64,000 nucleotides of DNA from Stagnimonas aquatica (GTDB taxonomy: Bacteria; Pseudomonadota; Gammaproteobacteria; Nevskiales; Nevskiaceae), in assembly GCF_003730135.1 (NCBI RefSeq), contig NZ_RJVO01000009.1, positions 1 through 64,000 of the forward strand, read 5' to 3'. The position numbers and the translations under genes were made by a program. Under the pieces are notes generated by a model that worked only from the letters and a program-made list of their open reading frames with translations, did no database searches and was not told the origin of the DNA. Each line of letters starts with the position of its first letter. The stretch's first letter is position 1. Of the stretch, positions 6,430 through 15,812 are shown in pieces.

Positions 6430-8454
6430 GTGAAGAAGATAGACCTGCATATCCACACCGTCGCTACCTTCAGCGACAGCCCCTTCTATTTCAGTATGGA
6501 GGTCTTCAAGCGATATGTGGCCGAGGCCGGGCTGGATGCTGTCGCGGTCACGAATCATGATGTGTTCGACGCGAAGCAATGCCGCGAAATTCAGAAGGCA
6601 CTGGCCCCGGTGGTCGTGTTTCCGGGCATCGAGATCAATCTCGAGGGCTGCCACCTTTTACTGTACTGCGATCCGACGGACATCGACGACTTCAACACCA
6701 AGTGCGCGGCCGTCACCAAGAAGATCAGAAAGCACGGTGATGAGGTAACAGTTACCGAGCTGAAGACGATTTTTGGAAACCTCGACCACTACTTGCTGAT
6801 TCCTCACAGCGACAAGAGCCCGCCGATATCAGCCGACACACTGTTGAATCTCGATCCCTTCGTGTCCGCAGGGGAGGTGGATTCCGCAAAGAAGTTTGTC
6901 CGGGCCATAAAAGACGATACCAAGCTGACCCCGGTGCTGTTCAGCGACCTTCGGATGAAGGATGGGCTCGAACATTTCCCGTCGCGTGCAACTTTCGTGG
7001 ACTGCGGCGACATTTCGCTCGCCGCCCTCAAGGCCTGCATCAAGGACAAGAACAAGGTTGCGCTGTCCGAGAGCGACGGCAACCTTCTCTGGCCCATTTT
7101 CACGAACGGGCAACAGATCTCGACTGGCCTCAATGTCATCGTCGGCCCGAGATCATCCGGCAAGACACACACCCTGGACGAAATCCAAAAGGCAATTGGG
7201 AACTGCAAGTACATTCGACAGTTCGAGCTGGTCCAGCAGGACGAGGCAGACTACGAGAAGAAGTTCAACAAGGACGTCGAGCGTCGCCGGGGCCTTGTTG
7301 TCGAGGGCCATCTCGCCGGCTTGCGGCGGGTTCTCGATGACGTGCTCAGAATTGATCCGCCAGCGAACGATGCCGAGGTTGGCAAGTATGTAAGCACGCT
7401 CCTCACATCCGCGACGGAGGTCCAGCGTCAGGACAACTTTTCCAGTTGCGCGCTGTTCCGTGAAACACCTTTCACTCTTCGAGACAACAAGGGTCTTGAG
7501 CAGCTGATCGCATCGGTCCAGCATCTGATTCGGAATATCGATTTCGCCAACATCATCGAGAAGCATGTTGATCGGACCTCGTTGAGGCGCCTTGCTTGCG
7601 AGCTCATCGAGTTGCACCAAGTGACCGCTCGCGACATCGCACTGAAGTCCTACGTCAACACGATCGTCAAGGACGTGAAGCAGTTGCTGAGCACCCGAAG
7701 CTCAGCCAGCTCGGTGGCCGACGTGGACCTGTTCGATATCGCCCTTGACCAGCGACGCCTCGCTCGATTCGCGGAAATCGTGGGGTTCCTGAAGAAGGAA
7801 GCCGTCATATACGAGAAGCCGGTACAAGGTTTCCGTGTCGAGGCCCGACGCACCACGTACAAAAACGCCTCAGATCTTCGCAAGCGCTCTTCGACGGCAG
7901 TCAGCTTCGTGGAGGCGTATGGAGAGTACGGCGATCCCGTTCGGTATCTGCAGAAATTGAAAGCGATGGAGCTCAACCCCGCAGATCTCTACAAGCTCTT
8001 CGTCCAGATCAACTACCGGATACTGAACAAGGACGGAGTCCCGGTCTCGGGTGGCGAGCGCTCGGAGTATCGACTGATACAGGAGATCGCCGATGCCAAA
8101 ACCTTCGACGCCCTGTTGATCGACGAACCCGAATCGTCCTTCGATAACCTGTTCCTGAAGGGAGAGGTCAACGAGATTCTCAAGGCCCTGTCAGAGACCA
8201 TGCCTGTCGTCGTCGTAACGCACAACAACACAGTAGGCGCTTCCATCCAGGCGGACTATCTGCTGTTCACACATAAGGAGGTGAAAGACGGCGAGGTCAT
8301 CTACCGTGTCTATTCGGGGCACCCCACGGACAAAATGCTGCGCGCGCCAGATGGTACTGAAGTCAGGAATCACGACGTAATGATGAATTCGTTGGAAGCG
8401 GGCGCAGACGCCTATCGGCTCAGGAGGGAGAGCTATGAAGCTGTTAAAAATTGA
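6430..8454 (+). CDS. PHP-domain/SMC-like ATPase fusion, putative defence protein
   Basis: This protein has 674 residues. The N-terminus is a PHP metal-phosphoesterase: HIHT (His7, His9), TNHD (His43, Asp44), Glu68 in FPGIEIN, His126 in IPHSDK and ESDGN at 214-218. All metal ligands appear intact. An ABC/SMC-like ATPase follows: Walker A GPRSSGKT at 239-246, a long helical insert, signature VSGGERSEYRL near 538, Walker B ALLIDEPESSFDN near 560, and VVVTHNN as the switch histidine. The architecture matches PHP-ATPase antiphage proteins (reported as Ppl). I infer nucleic-acid or nucleotide cleavage gated by ATP binding. It overlaps a small downstream gene by 20 nt and precedes Wadjet in the same direction. 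Confidence 0.75.
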   Translation: MKKIDLHIHTVATFSDSPFYFSMEVFKRYVAEAGLDAVAVTNHDVFDAKQCREIQKALAPVVVFPGIEINLEGCHLLLYCDPTDIDDFNTKCAAVTKKIRKHGDEVTVTELKTIFGNLDHYLLIPHSDKSPPISADTLLNLDPFVSAGEVDSAKKFVRAIKDDTKLTPVLFSDLRMKDGLEHFPSRATFVDCGDISLAALKACIKDKNKVALSESDGNLLWPIFTNGQQISTGLNVIVGPRSSGKTHTLDEIQKAIGNCKYIRQFELVQQDEADYEKKFNKDVERRRGLVVEGHLAGLRRVLDDVLRIDPPANDAEVGKYVSTLLTSATEVQRQDNFSSCALFRETPFTLRDNKGLEQLIASVQHLIRNIDFANIIEKHVDRTSLRRLACELIELHQVTARDIALKSYVNTIVKDVKQLLSTRSSASSVADVDLFDIALDQRRLARFAEIVGFLKKEAVIYEKPVQGFRVEARRTTYKNASDLRKRSSTAVSFVEAYGEYGDPVRYLQKLKAMELNPADLYKLFVQINYRILNKDGVPVSGGERSEYRLIQEIADAKTFDALLIDEPESSFDNLFLKGEVNEILKALSETMPVVVVTHNNTVGASIQADYLLFTHKEVKDGEVIYRVYSGHPTDKMLRAPDGTEVRNHDVMMNSLEAGADAYRLRRESYEAVKN

Positions 8455-8743
8455 AGGCAAGGCTGCACATTTTCTGATCGCCGGGGAGACATTCAACTCC
8501 ATCGACAAAATCACGAAAGAGGATCTGCTTAGGTTGGCCAACCTCACGCTGACCGAGGAGTCGGTCGCGTTCGATCCCTACAGTGATGTGGAGCTTCCGA
8601 ACCAGGCTCACCAGGTCATTTACAAGAGCGTTCTCGGTAAGCTCGAGAGCCTTCGCGAACGCAAGGCCGAGTTCGCCGATAAGGCAGCGCGCCTGTATTT
8701 AGATGAGTACAAGGAATACAAGGACGAGCTGGCGAAGCCCTAG
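8435..8743 (+). CDS. Small partner protein of the PHP-ATPase
   Basis: This 102-residue protein starts inside the 3' end of the PHP-ATPase gene (20-nt overlap), so it is translated with it. It is preceded by the purine-rich AGGAGGGAG sequence at about 8421-8430, a strong ribosome-binding site. It is charged and mostly helical (KEDLLRLANLTLTEESVAF and a Lys/Glu-rich C-terminus), and has no domain I recognise. The overlap suggests an obligate partner such as an inhibitor, sensor or subunit. I could not link it to any described family. Confidence 0.6.
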   Translation: MKLLKIEGKAAHFLIAGETFNSIDKITKEDLLRLANLTLTEESVAFDPYSDVELPNQAHQVIYKSVLGKLESLRERKAEFADKAARLYLDEYKEYKDELAKP

Positions 8744-8815
8744 CGCTCGCGGGAGCAGTTCAAGTTGAATTTTCGCTCGACGGCCAAGCCTGCGCCCCAT
8801 AGCCGGTCACAGATA

Positions 8816-10273
8816 ATGAGCCAAGGCGCACAGTCCAGTCCTACACCGGTAGGCATATTTCGTCGCGTTCCATCGACGGTCTTCGCGCCTCTGTCGGCGC
8901 CACTGCGCGAGCACTACTGGCAGGTGCTGACCCGCCTCTATGATCGATACTTCGGACCGGACGCGGATATTCCACGCGACGGTTACGAGCATCGGGCGAT
9001 CAGCGCGGAGATTGAGCGCTACATACTGGAGGTCCCCTCTATGGCAGGGGAGGACGGTCAGCCGAGCGACACTCCAATCTCGGTGCGCGCCAACCAGATG
9101 ATGGCGACCCTCAAGCAAGCCGGGTGGTTGAAGGAGTTCACCACGGGCGTGAAACCCTTCGTGCTGATGCCGCCGGCAATCATCGGACTCCTTGGGGTGC
9201 TGAAGCAGTTCGCCGAAGAGGGCCCTCAGATCGTCGCCGGCAGTGTGCAGATAGTGCACAACACGCTGAAGCAGGTCCGGGCGAATCCGGGTGAGCAGGC
9301 GGCAGCGTTTCACCAAGCGGCCACCGAAACCATGCGCCTGGTGGCGGGGTTGAAGGCCACCGGGGTCCGCGTCGAGGAAGTCATGGAGCGGCTAGAGGAG
9401 GAAGGCGGCACGGCCGCCTTCATCAAGGCCTTCTTCCAGCAGTACATCTCCGAGATCTATATCCGGGACTATCAGGAACTCCGCACCGCGAACCACCCCC
9501 TCCGGTTTCGGCACGACATCCTGCGCCTGGTAGCCGAACTGCGAGATGACCAGGCGGCGCGGCGCGCGCTGCTGGCCTGGTACGCCACCACCTTCCGGAC
9601 TTCCTCGAACGACAAGGCCGAAGAACTGCTGCAGCGGGATTTCGACCGCCTTGGACGATTCCACGACATCCAGCGGCACCTGGACGACCTGGACGACTCG
9701 GTTCAGAGGGCCACGCAGAAGGCCATCACGGCGATCAGCTATTCGCTCCGGGTCCAGGGACGAATGGAGCGCCTAATCGAGCAGGCCGTCGATGCCGTGC
9801 TGCTCCGAGATGGCGACGACATTGAACACGCCTTCGTGCTTGCCCCGGGTCAATTGTTCACTGAGGGCCGCTTGCGCGAGCCAAATGAGGCGAAACCAGC
9901 CATGACCCGGACAGCGACCCGGCGCGTACAGCTGACGCCGCGCCAAAAGGCTCTCATCGCCTTGCGCAAGGCCCGCGACATGCGGCGGAACATCACCAGC
10001 CGTCACGTCGCGAGCTATGCCTCGCGCTTTGCCTCCAACCGTCAGGTCAGCTCCGATGACCTGACCATCGAATCGATCTCGGATTTATGCATCGTCCTCG
10101 AGATGTGCCGGGAGGCCGGAGTCCGAACGTATGGGGGCTCGCGCAAGACCGGCGGCTCGAACGCCGTCCGCTCGACGCGAGGGCTGGTGTTACACCGCGT
10201 TCCCGGCGAGTGGACCGAGAACGAGTATCTGCGCCTGCCTCGCTTCACCATGGAATTTAAAGGAGTTGGCTGA
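8816..10273 (+). CDS. jetA: Wadjet component JetA
   Basis: This 485-residue protein heads a four-gene operon with Wadjet gene order. Its N-terminus (GIFRRVPSTVFAPLSAPLRE) resembles JetA proteins of the type III group, with a winged-helix-rich helical body. JetA is the kleisin-type subunit that bridges the SMC-like JetC dimer. The ATG at 8816 is chosen. A TTG at 8765 with a GGGAG site 10 nt upstream would add 17 residues and is possible. The stop codon overlaps the jetB start by 1 nt (TGATG). Assignment rests on gene order, size and N-terminal similarity. The subtype is less certain. Confidence 0.8.
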   Translation: MSQGAQSSPTPVGIFRRVPSTVFAPLSAPLREHYWQVLTRLYDRYFGPDADIPRDGYEHRAISAEIERYILEVPSMAGEDGQPSDTPISVRANQMMATLKQAGWLKEFTTGVKPFVLMPPAIIGLLGVLKQFAEEGPQIVAGSVQIVHNTLKQVRANPGEQAAAFHQAATETMRLVAGLKATGVRVEEVMERLEEEGGTAAFIKAFFQQYISEIYIRDYQELRTANHPLRFRHDILRLVAELRDDQAARRALLAWYATTFRTSSNDKAEELLQRDFDRLGRFHDIQRHLDDLDDSVQRATQKAITAISYSLRVQGRMERLIEQAVDAVLLRDGDDIEHAFVLAPGQLFTEGRLREPNEAKPAMTRTATRRVQLTPRQKALIALRKARDMRRNITSRHVASYASRFASNRQVSSDDLTIESISDLCIVLEMCREAGVRTYGGSRKTGGSNAVRSTRGLVLHRVPGEWTENEYLRLPRFTMEFKGVG

Positions 10274-10908
10274 TGCCCAAGACTTGGGACGACCTCGCCG
10301 ACGCGTCGACTCTGTATGCGCCGGAAGATTTCAAGGCCGCGGCCTACCAGGCGGTTACCGAACAGATCCTCTACTCCCGGAACCCAGGACAGCGCGTGTC
10401 CTATGAGTTGATCGCGCGCTATAGATCGCAGTTCCGAGAGGCGATGGCTCTGCTCGGCATCGAGCTTCGCTTCATTGATGAGCACCGGTTCGTGGCGGCC
10501 ATCCCTCACCACGCCAAACGCGTCGCGCTGCCCAAACAACAGACGCTGCTCTGCCTCACGTTCCGGCAGGTCTACGACGACCAGATGCGGTCTGGGCGAG
10601 GCCAGGCCGGCTGCGCGCATCTGACGGTCGAAGAGTTGTTCACGGCCTACAAAGCCATCGCCCGCAAGGACGATCTCCCGAACACCTCGATTGCCCTCAA
10701 GGATGTTCTGAAGCCGCTGCAGAGATTCGGCCTGATCCGATTCGGAGAGCCCCCGCCCAACTCGCCACAGCCGTTCTCGATCGAGATTCTTCCTGGCATC
10801 GCCGAGGTCGTCAGCGAAATGACGACGGCGCGACTCGCCAGCGCCTACAGCGGTAGCGCCCCGGACGCCGAAGAGACAGCCGGCCAACCCGCGGAGAGCG
10901 ATGCATGA
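10273..10908 (+). CDS. jetB: Wadjet component JetB
   Basis: This 211-residue protein lies between jetA and jetC, overlapping jetA by 1 nt and jetC by 4 nt (ATGA). The size and position match JetB, the small winged-helix KITE-like subunit of the MukE type that joins the JetA kleisin. Segments such as LLCLTFRQVYDDQMR and KPLQRFGLIRFGE fit paired winged helices. No catalytic residues are expected. The identification is mostly from context. Confidence 0.8.
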   Translation: MPKTWDDLADASTLYAPEDFKAAAYQAVTEQILYSRNPGQRVSYELIARYRSQFREAMALLGIELRFIDEHRFVAAIPHHAKRVALPKQQTLLCLTFRQVYDDQMRSGRGQAGCAHLTVEELFTAYKAIARKDDLPNTSIALKDVLKPLQRFGLIRFGEPPPNSPQPFSIEILPGIAEVVSEMTTARLASAYSGSAPDAEETAGQPAESDA

Positions 10909-13900
10909 AGGCGCTGAAGAAGATCATCCTGGTGCAGTTCTTCCTGCACGACGCCATGGAGTGGGAGGCCGGGGGCAACACGACCTTTCTCGGTTCCAAT
11001 GGCACCGGCAAGACCGCCATGCTGGATGCGGTCCAGATCGCGATGCTGGGCGCCAACCTGCGATATCTAAAGTTCAACGCCCAGACCGACTCGTCGAGCG
11101 GCGGGGGGCACAGCCGCACCTTGCGCGGGTACTGCCTGGGCATGTTCAAGCCCGAGCAGGACAAAGCCGTGGCGCTCCGCCATCGCCGCGACACTGCGAA
11201 CACCTTCATCACCCTGGTGTTCGAGGACTCGGAGACCGGAGAGTCCGTGTCCGCTGGCGTGGCCATGACGGCCAGCATCGACTATCACACGCACGAGGTA
11301 CAGGGCCTGTTTGTGGCGCCAGGGGTCGAGCTGACTCTGGCCGATCACATGGAGACCGTAGGTACCGACGAAGTCCCCCGTCTATGGAAGGACTTCGCCG
11401 CGGTGCTGCGCAAAGCCTCGGAACACGCCGGCCGCACGCCGATCCTCACGGATCGCTCCGAGACCTATGTTCGCGAGTTGCTGCACGCCATCGGCGGTGC
11501 CGGCGCCGGCATCAATCAGCGGGAGTTCCTGAGGACCTTTGCGAAGTCGGTCTCGATGAAGGACATCGGACCGGTCAGCGATTTCGTCCGCCATTTTCTG
11601 GTCGAAACCCCCAGCATCGACAAGCAGCGCGCGCTCCTCCAGGTCGAGACGCTTCGCAAGCTGAAGGCGCTGATCGATGAAGTCGGTCATCGCATCAATC
11701 AACTTGGAGACTTCGACAGCGGCTTCACCAGCGTGCAGGGGTGGGCCCGCCGACAGGTGGCCTATCAAGGGCTCGAGCAGACCTACAAATTCGAGCGCGC
11801 CAGCGAGATCGCCGACGCGGAGGCCGAGAAAGCGCGGGATCTCGGTGACGAACTACAGAAGGACGATGGGCGACTGGCTCGGTTAGTGACCGACCTCGCT
11901 GCGGCCAGTCAGTCGCGCGAGGCACTGCTCCTCACGCTCAACAGCGACGAGCCTTCGCGCCGGGTGGACAGCCTTCAGAAGGACCTCGCGGCGGTCGACG
12001 CGAACCGCGCCGGCGAATTCCATTTCCTTCGACGGCTGGTCGGTCAGGTTGTGCAGGCCCTCAACGAGGCGGCACTGCTGCCGGAGCTGAGCGATCGCGC
12101 CGAACAGCTGGTCGTGGCCAAGGACGACCTGGTCCGCGAATTTGACCGGAGCAGCGCTGCAGGGCCCGGCTGTCTCAAGGAGGCGTTCCGGGATGTTGTG
12201 CCGGTTTTGGAGCGCGTGTCAGATCGGATGGCAGAAATCCGAACTCAGCTCGGATCCGCTGTTGATCGTGCATCGACGAAGGTCGACGAGGTCGTGGCCC
12301 GCATCAACGCGATCGAGAAGACCGGCGTGGCGCTCAACCCAGACCCGGCGATGGCGCTGGAACTGCTCAGCCGCGCCGGCATCCGCGCCAAGCCGGTGTG
12401 CACGCTGATCGGTATCTCGAAAGAGGAATGGCAGCCGGCCGTAGAGGGCTTCCTGAAACAGGCCCGCGAGGCGCTACTTGTCGAGGACGGCAAGGAGGAT
12501 CAAGCGGTTCAGGTTTTGCGGAGACTGCCGCAGCATCAGCGTCTGCACGACGCTCGAATTGTGCAGCCCGAGCGCATCCGGTCCAAGTACTACGCCGACC
12601 CGGCTACAAAGGAAGTGGCCTCGCTACTGACGACCACCGACCGATCCGACTCGGCGCGTACCGCGCAGGCCTACCTCCGGCAGATTCTGAGCGGCATGGT
12701 TATGGTGGAGACTGAGGCGGAGCTGCGTGGTAACGACCGGGCGATGACCGTCGACGGCATGCTGTCGGCCAACGCTTCCACGGGATCGTTCAAGTTGATG
12801 CCCGACAGCCAGCTCATCATGGGCATGAAGTCGGATGTCCGGGACGCCTCCTCACTCCCTGCCGCGCGGATCAAGGCGGACGCAGCGCTTCGGGATGCCA
12901 AGGCTTCTCTTAAGGCCGCTGATCGCGTGATCTCGACCATCGGCGTGCTCGGCGAGCTGTCCGAGTTGACCGCGGCGGTCACGCGCGCGGCGGAGCGATG
13001 GGGCTCGCACGATCAACACCATGCCGATCTGGACTCGCAGATCAAGGCGATCAACCTGGACCACATGAACGATCTTCGAGACCAGTTCACAGCGGCCAGC
13101 GATCGGATCACGGACCTCGACAACGAGAGGTTGGCCGTGGCCGCGAGAATCCCCCAGACGAAGGACAAGATCGAGCGTGCCATCGCGTTGGCGGCCAGTC
13201 AGCGCGAAGTCGCGCGGCTCGCCAAGGATCGCGTCGCGGAGATCGCCCAGCTACCGGATTTCGACGCCGATTTCGCCGATGGCCTGCGCCAGGAGATCGA
13301 CGAAGCGGCGAAGCCGGTGGGCGGTGGCTACGACCAGTGCCTCGGCCTGGTCGAGTCCAGAGGGCAGAACGCCGCCTCCCGACTGCAGTCCGAGCTAAAC
13401 AAGGTGGTCCCGCCCTTCATCGTCTTCATCGATCAGTTTGGCTATGGCCTGATCGAGGAGCGCACGGACTGGCGTCTCGCGCTCAAGTGGGTGCGGACCC
13501 AGCGCAAGCGGCTGGTGGAAACCGAGCTGGTTAGGCACGAACAAGACGCGAAGCAGGCCAAATTAGCCGCCGAGCAAGCTTTCCGAACTGACATCGCGGT
13601 CAAGCTGCGGAACGCAATTGACGACATGAAGAGTAACCTGGATTCGCTCAATCGGATCCTGCGGACCTGCCCCGAGTTTTCGAACGGCGAGCGTTACCTG
13701 TTCCGCTACGAGACTGTGCGAGAGCATCGCGACCTCTACGAGGTGATCAAACACTCGGCCAGCTTGTTCGAGCTAACTGAGGACTCGGCCAATCCGGCAG
13801 TGCTGGATCTGCTGGAGTTGGCCGCTAACAACGACCCCGAGCGCGGGCCGACTCCGCTCGACGACTTCCGGCTGATGTTTTCGTTCGACGTCGAGATCCT

Positions 13901-14375
13901 GTCCGGCGGGAAGCATGCCGGCTGGCTGTCACAGCGAATCGGCCCGGGCTCGAACGGTGAGCACCGTACCCCGTTCTACGTGGTGCTGGGCGCCGCCCTC
14001 GCGCATGCCTACCGACTCGATGATCGCCGTCAGGCGGGCGCAGGGTTCATGCTACTCGACGAGGCGTTCTACGCGATGGATTCCGATAACAGTCTCGCGG
14101 CGGCCCAGTTCCTCAAGAGCCTGGGCCTGCAGCTGCTGATGACAGGACCGTCGACAGAGCTAGCGAAGCTCATGGCCGTGTCCGACCGGATCTACGAGTT
14201 CAGCCGCTTCGACGCCGACCTGCACGTGGAGGTGATCTACGTGAAGGCGGCGGCCAAGGATCTGATGACGTCGGACTACCCATCGGCCCACCCGGATCTG
14301 CTGGATATCGCCGAAGCCGAGATCGTGGCCAAGGAGGCTGCTCGTGTCGACCAGCGTAGCCCGGCAAGCGCTTGA
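10905..14375 (+). CDS. jetC: Wadjet component JetC, SMC-like ATPase
   Basis: This 1156-residue protein has an ABC ATPase head split by a long coiled coil, as in MukB. Walker A is FLGSNGTGKTAML with GSNGTGKT at residues 30-37. The signature is ILSGGKHAGW near residue 1000. Walker B is AGFMLLDEAFYAMD near 1047-1060. The region between is helix-rich with heptads and a mid-protein segment of hinge type. JetC dimers hydrolyse ATP to extrude DNA loops and recognise small circular DNA. It overlaps jetB by 4 nt and jetD by 32 nt. Combined with JetD this defines Wadjet rather than housekeeping MukBEF, since no mukF/mukE homologues of normal size flank it. Confidence 0.9.
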   Translation: MKALKKIILVQFFLHDAMEWEAGGNTTFLGSNGTGKTAMLDAVQIAMLGANLRYLKFNAQTDSSSGGGHSRTLRGYCLGMFKPEQDKAVALRHRRDTANTFITLVFEDSETGESVSAGVAMTASIDYHTHEVQGLFVAPGVELTLADHMETVGTDEVPRLWKDFAAVLRKASEHAGRTPILTDRSETYVRELLHAIGGAGAGINQREFLRTFAKSVSMKDIGPVSDFVRHFLVETPSIDKQRALLQVETLRKLKALIDEVGHRINQLGDFDSGFTSVQGWARRQVAYQGLEQTYKFERASEIADAEAEKARDLGDELQKDDGRLARLVTDLAAASQSREALLLTLNSDEPSRRVDSLQKDLAAVDANRAGEFHFLRRLVGQVVQALNEAALLPELSDRAEQLVVAKDDLVREFDRSSAAGPGCLKEAFRDVVPVLERVSDRMAEIRTQLGSAVDRASTKVDEVVARINAIEKTGVALNPDPAMALELLSRAGIRAKPVCTLIGISKEEWQPAVEGFLKQAREALLVEDGKEDQAVQVLRRLPQHQRLHDARIVQPERIRSKYYADPATKEVASLLTTTDRSDSARTAQAYLRQILSGMVMVETEAELRGNDRAMTVDGMLSANASTGSFKLMPDSQLIMGMKSDVRDASSLPAARIKADAALRDAKASLKAADRVISTIGVLGELSELTAAVTRAAERWGSHDQHHADLDSQIKAINLDHMNDLRDQFTAASDRITDLDNERLAVAARIPQTKDKIERAIALAASQREVARLAKDRVAEIAQLPDFDADFADGLRQEIDEAAKPVGGGYDQCLGLVESRGQNAASRLQSELNKVVPPFIVFIDQFGYGLIEERTDWRLALKWVRTQRKRLVETELVRHEQDAKQAKLAAEQAFRTDIAVKLRNAIDDMKSNLDSLNRILRTCPEFSNGERYLFRYETVREHRDLYEVIKHSASLFELTEDSANPAVLDLLELAANNDPERGPTPLDDFRLMFSFDVEILSGGKHAGWLSQRIGPGSNGEHRTPFYVVLGAALAHAYRLDDRRQAGAGFMLLDEAFYAMDSDNSLAAAQFLKSLGLQLLMTGPSTELAKLMAVSDRIYEFSRFDADLHVEVIYVKAAAKDLMTSDYPSAHPDLLDIAEAEIVAKEAARVDQRSPASA

Positions 14376-15552
14376 GCAACTGTTGGAAGGCGCGGAGCGT
14401 CAGTGGTCACGCGATCGCCAGGTCGATAGCTCGCTGCCGTTCACGGCCGCCCGCTTCCCTGCATACCTCAAGCTCCAATCCCGGCAGGAGCGGGATGACG
14501 TCCACGCCGATCTCCGCCAGATAGCCGAGACGCGGACCATATCGATCGACTGGGACGATCGTGCTGGCGACGACGGCCGGATCCTGCGCCTTCGGTGTAC
14601 CGATGCCGACGGCCTGGCGAGGGAACTGGGCCTAATCCCGCTGTGGGATCAAATCGCCCAAGCAGAAAGTCGGCTAGCGTCCTATCGAGATGAGTTCTGC
14701 ATTGACGCCATCATCGAGACTTGGAGGCAGCGGCGTCGGGTGCGAAGCAGGGGCCCCGATCAAGCGCACTTGGTGGCCGTGGCGGCGGACATCGTTCGAC
14801 ATTGCCGGCGGGTGGGGCCGGCCACCGACGTCCCGGTTCGGGTACTCAGCGGCCGCTTGCTTGGCGATACCAAAATGATCGAGGAGCGGATGGTCGGAAT
14901 CCTCGACGTCCTGACCGCGGGAGACTGCGAAGCGCCGGCGCGTAGCGAGGACGAGGTTTTGTCCGAGTTGGGCCTCGTCCGCTTCCCACAGCCGGTGCTG
15001 GTAAGCGGATGTGGCGCAATCAAGTTCCACAACGGGGACAGCCTACCCCTCCTCAAGCCCTATATGGGCGTACCGCCGGCGATCGTGGCGGCACTGGCTG
15101 AGCCTCCGGAATTCATCTTGACGGTGGAGAACCTAACGACCTTCAACGTGCTTGCCCAGGGTGCCGCTGGCGACCACCGCGGCCTCATCCTGTACACCGG
15201 TGGCATGCCGTCGAGGTCGATGCGCAGGGCTTGGCTCGATCTAGTTGCATCAGCGCCGGAGAGCCGGCTGCTGCACTGGGGGGACACTGATCTCGGAGGG
15301 CTGCTGATCGCGGCGGTGTTCGCCAAACTCGCCGAAAGCCTGGGTCGTTCGCTGCATCTCTGGGAAATGGGATGCCGCGCGATTGCGCGCGCACCGGCGG
15401 AAACTGGCTCTGAGTTGAGCCGCACGGACGCACGCCGCATTGTCGAGATCGCTGCTCGGCACGGCTGGGCGGCGGACTTCGACGGTTTCGAGACTGCACC
15501 CCGGGCGATCGAGCAGGAGATCCAAGAGATCCGCGCGCTCGCGGACTTGTAG
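14344..15552 (+). CDS. jetD: Wadjet component JetD, TOPRIM nuclease
   Basis: This 402-residue protein has a GTG start inside the 3' end of jetC. The C-terminal half has the TOPRIM-type catalytic centre seen in DUF2220/topoisomerase VI-like nucleases: Glu262 in VENLTTF, and Asp314 and Asp316 in HWGDTDLGG. JetD cleaves the DNA that the JetABC motor recognises as a small circle, which is how Wadjet restricts plasmids. The N-terminal 250 residues are the arm that docks on the complex. It is the last gene of the operon and a stop precedes 260 bp without a gene. All catalytic acidic residues are present, so the system looks intact. Confidence 0.9.
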   Translation: MSTSVARQALEQLLEGAERQWSRDRQVDSSLPFTAARFPAYLKLQSRQERDDVHADLRQIAETRTISIDWDDRAGDDGRILRLRCTDADGLARELGLIPLWDQIAQAESRLASYRDEFCIDAIIETWRQRRRVRSRGPDQAHLVAVAADIVRHCRRVGPATDVPVRVLSGRLLGDTKMIEERMVGILDVLTAGDCEAPARSEDEVLSELGLVRFPQPVLVSGCGAIKFHNGDSLPLLKPYMGVPPAIVAALAEPPEFILTVENLTTFNVLAQGAAGDHRGLILYTGGMPSRSMRRAWLDLVASAPESRLLHWGDTDLGGLLIAAVFAKLAESLGRSLHLWEMGCRAIARAPAETGSELSRTDARRIVEIAARHGWAADFDGFETAPRAIEQEIQEIRALADL

Positions 15553-15812
15553 ACGCCGCCGCGAATTCTGGCTCTGAGAAGTCTTCAACGTTGTAATCAG
15601 CGGGCGAGCACTCACACCCCCGCTCGTAGACTGGTGGTGACCAGACCAGCCGGAAAACCAATGTAAGCAGATCAAGTGAAGCATCGCGACAGTCGGCTCT
15701 GGGCTGCATCTCACCGGTCGTCACAGACAATTCGGTGCCAGAAGCGGACGTTTAGGCGAGTTCTGAGCGAGGTGCAGGAAATAACAGGTAGTTCCGTCAC
15801 CAGCGATTGCGG
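15553..15812. other. 260-bp convergent intergenic region
   Basis: This lies between the end of jetD and the end of the oppositely oriented OLD-type gene. No reading frame or hairpin with a T-run stands out. Confidence 0.3.

Noticed and set aside
10905-15552. MukB/MukBEF chromosome condensation operon
   Set aside because: A TOPRIM nuclease (JetD) and the small JetA/JetB sizes point to Wadjet.
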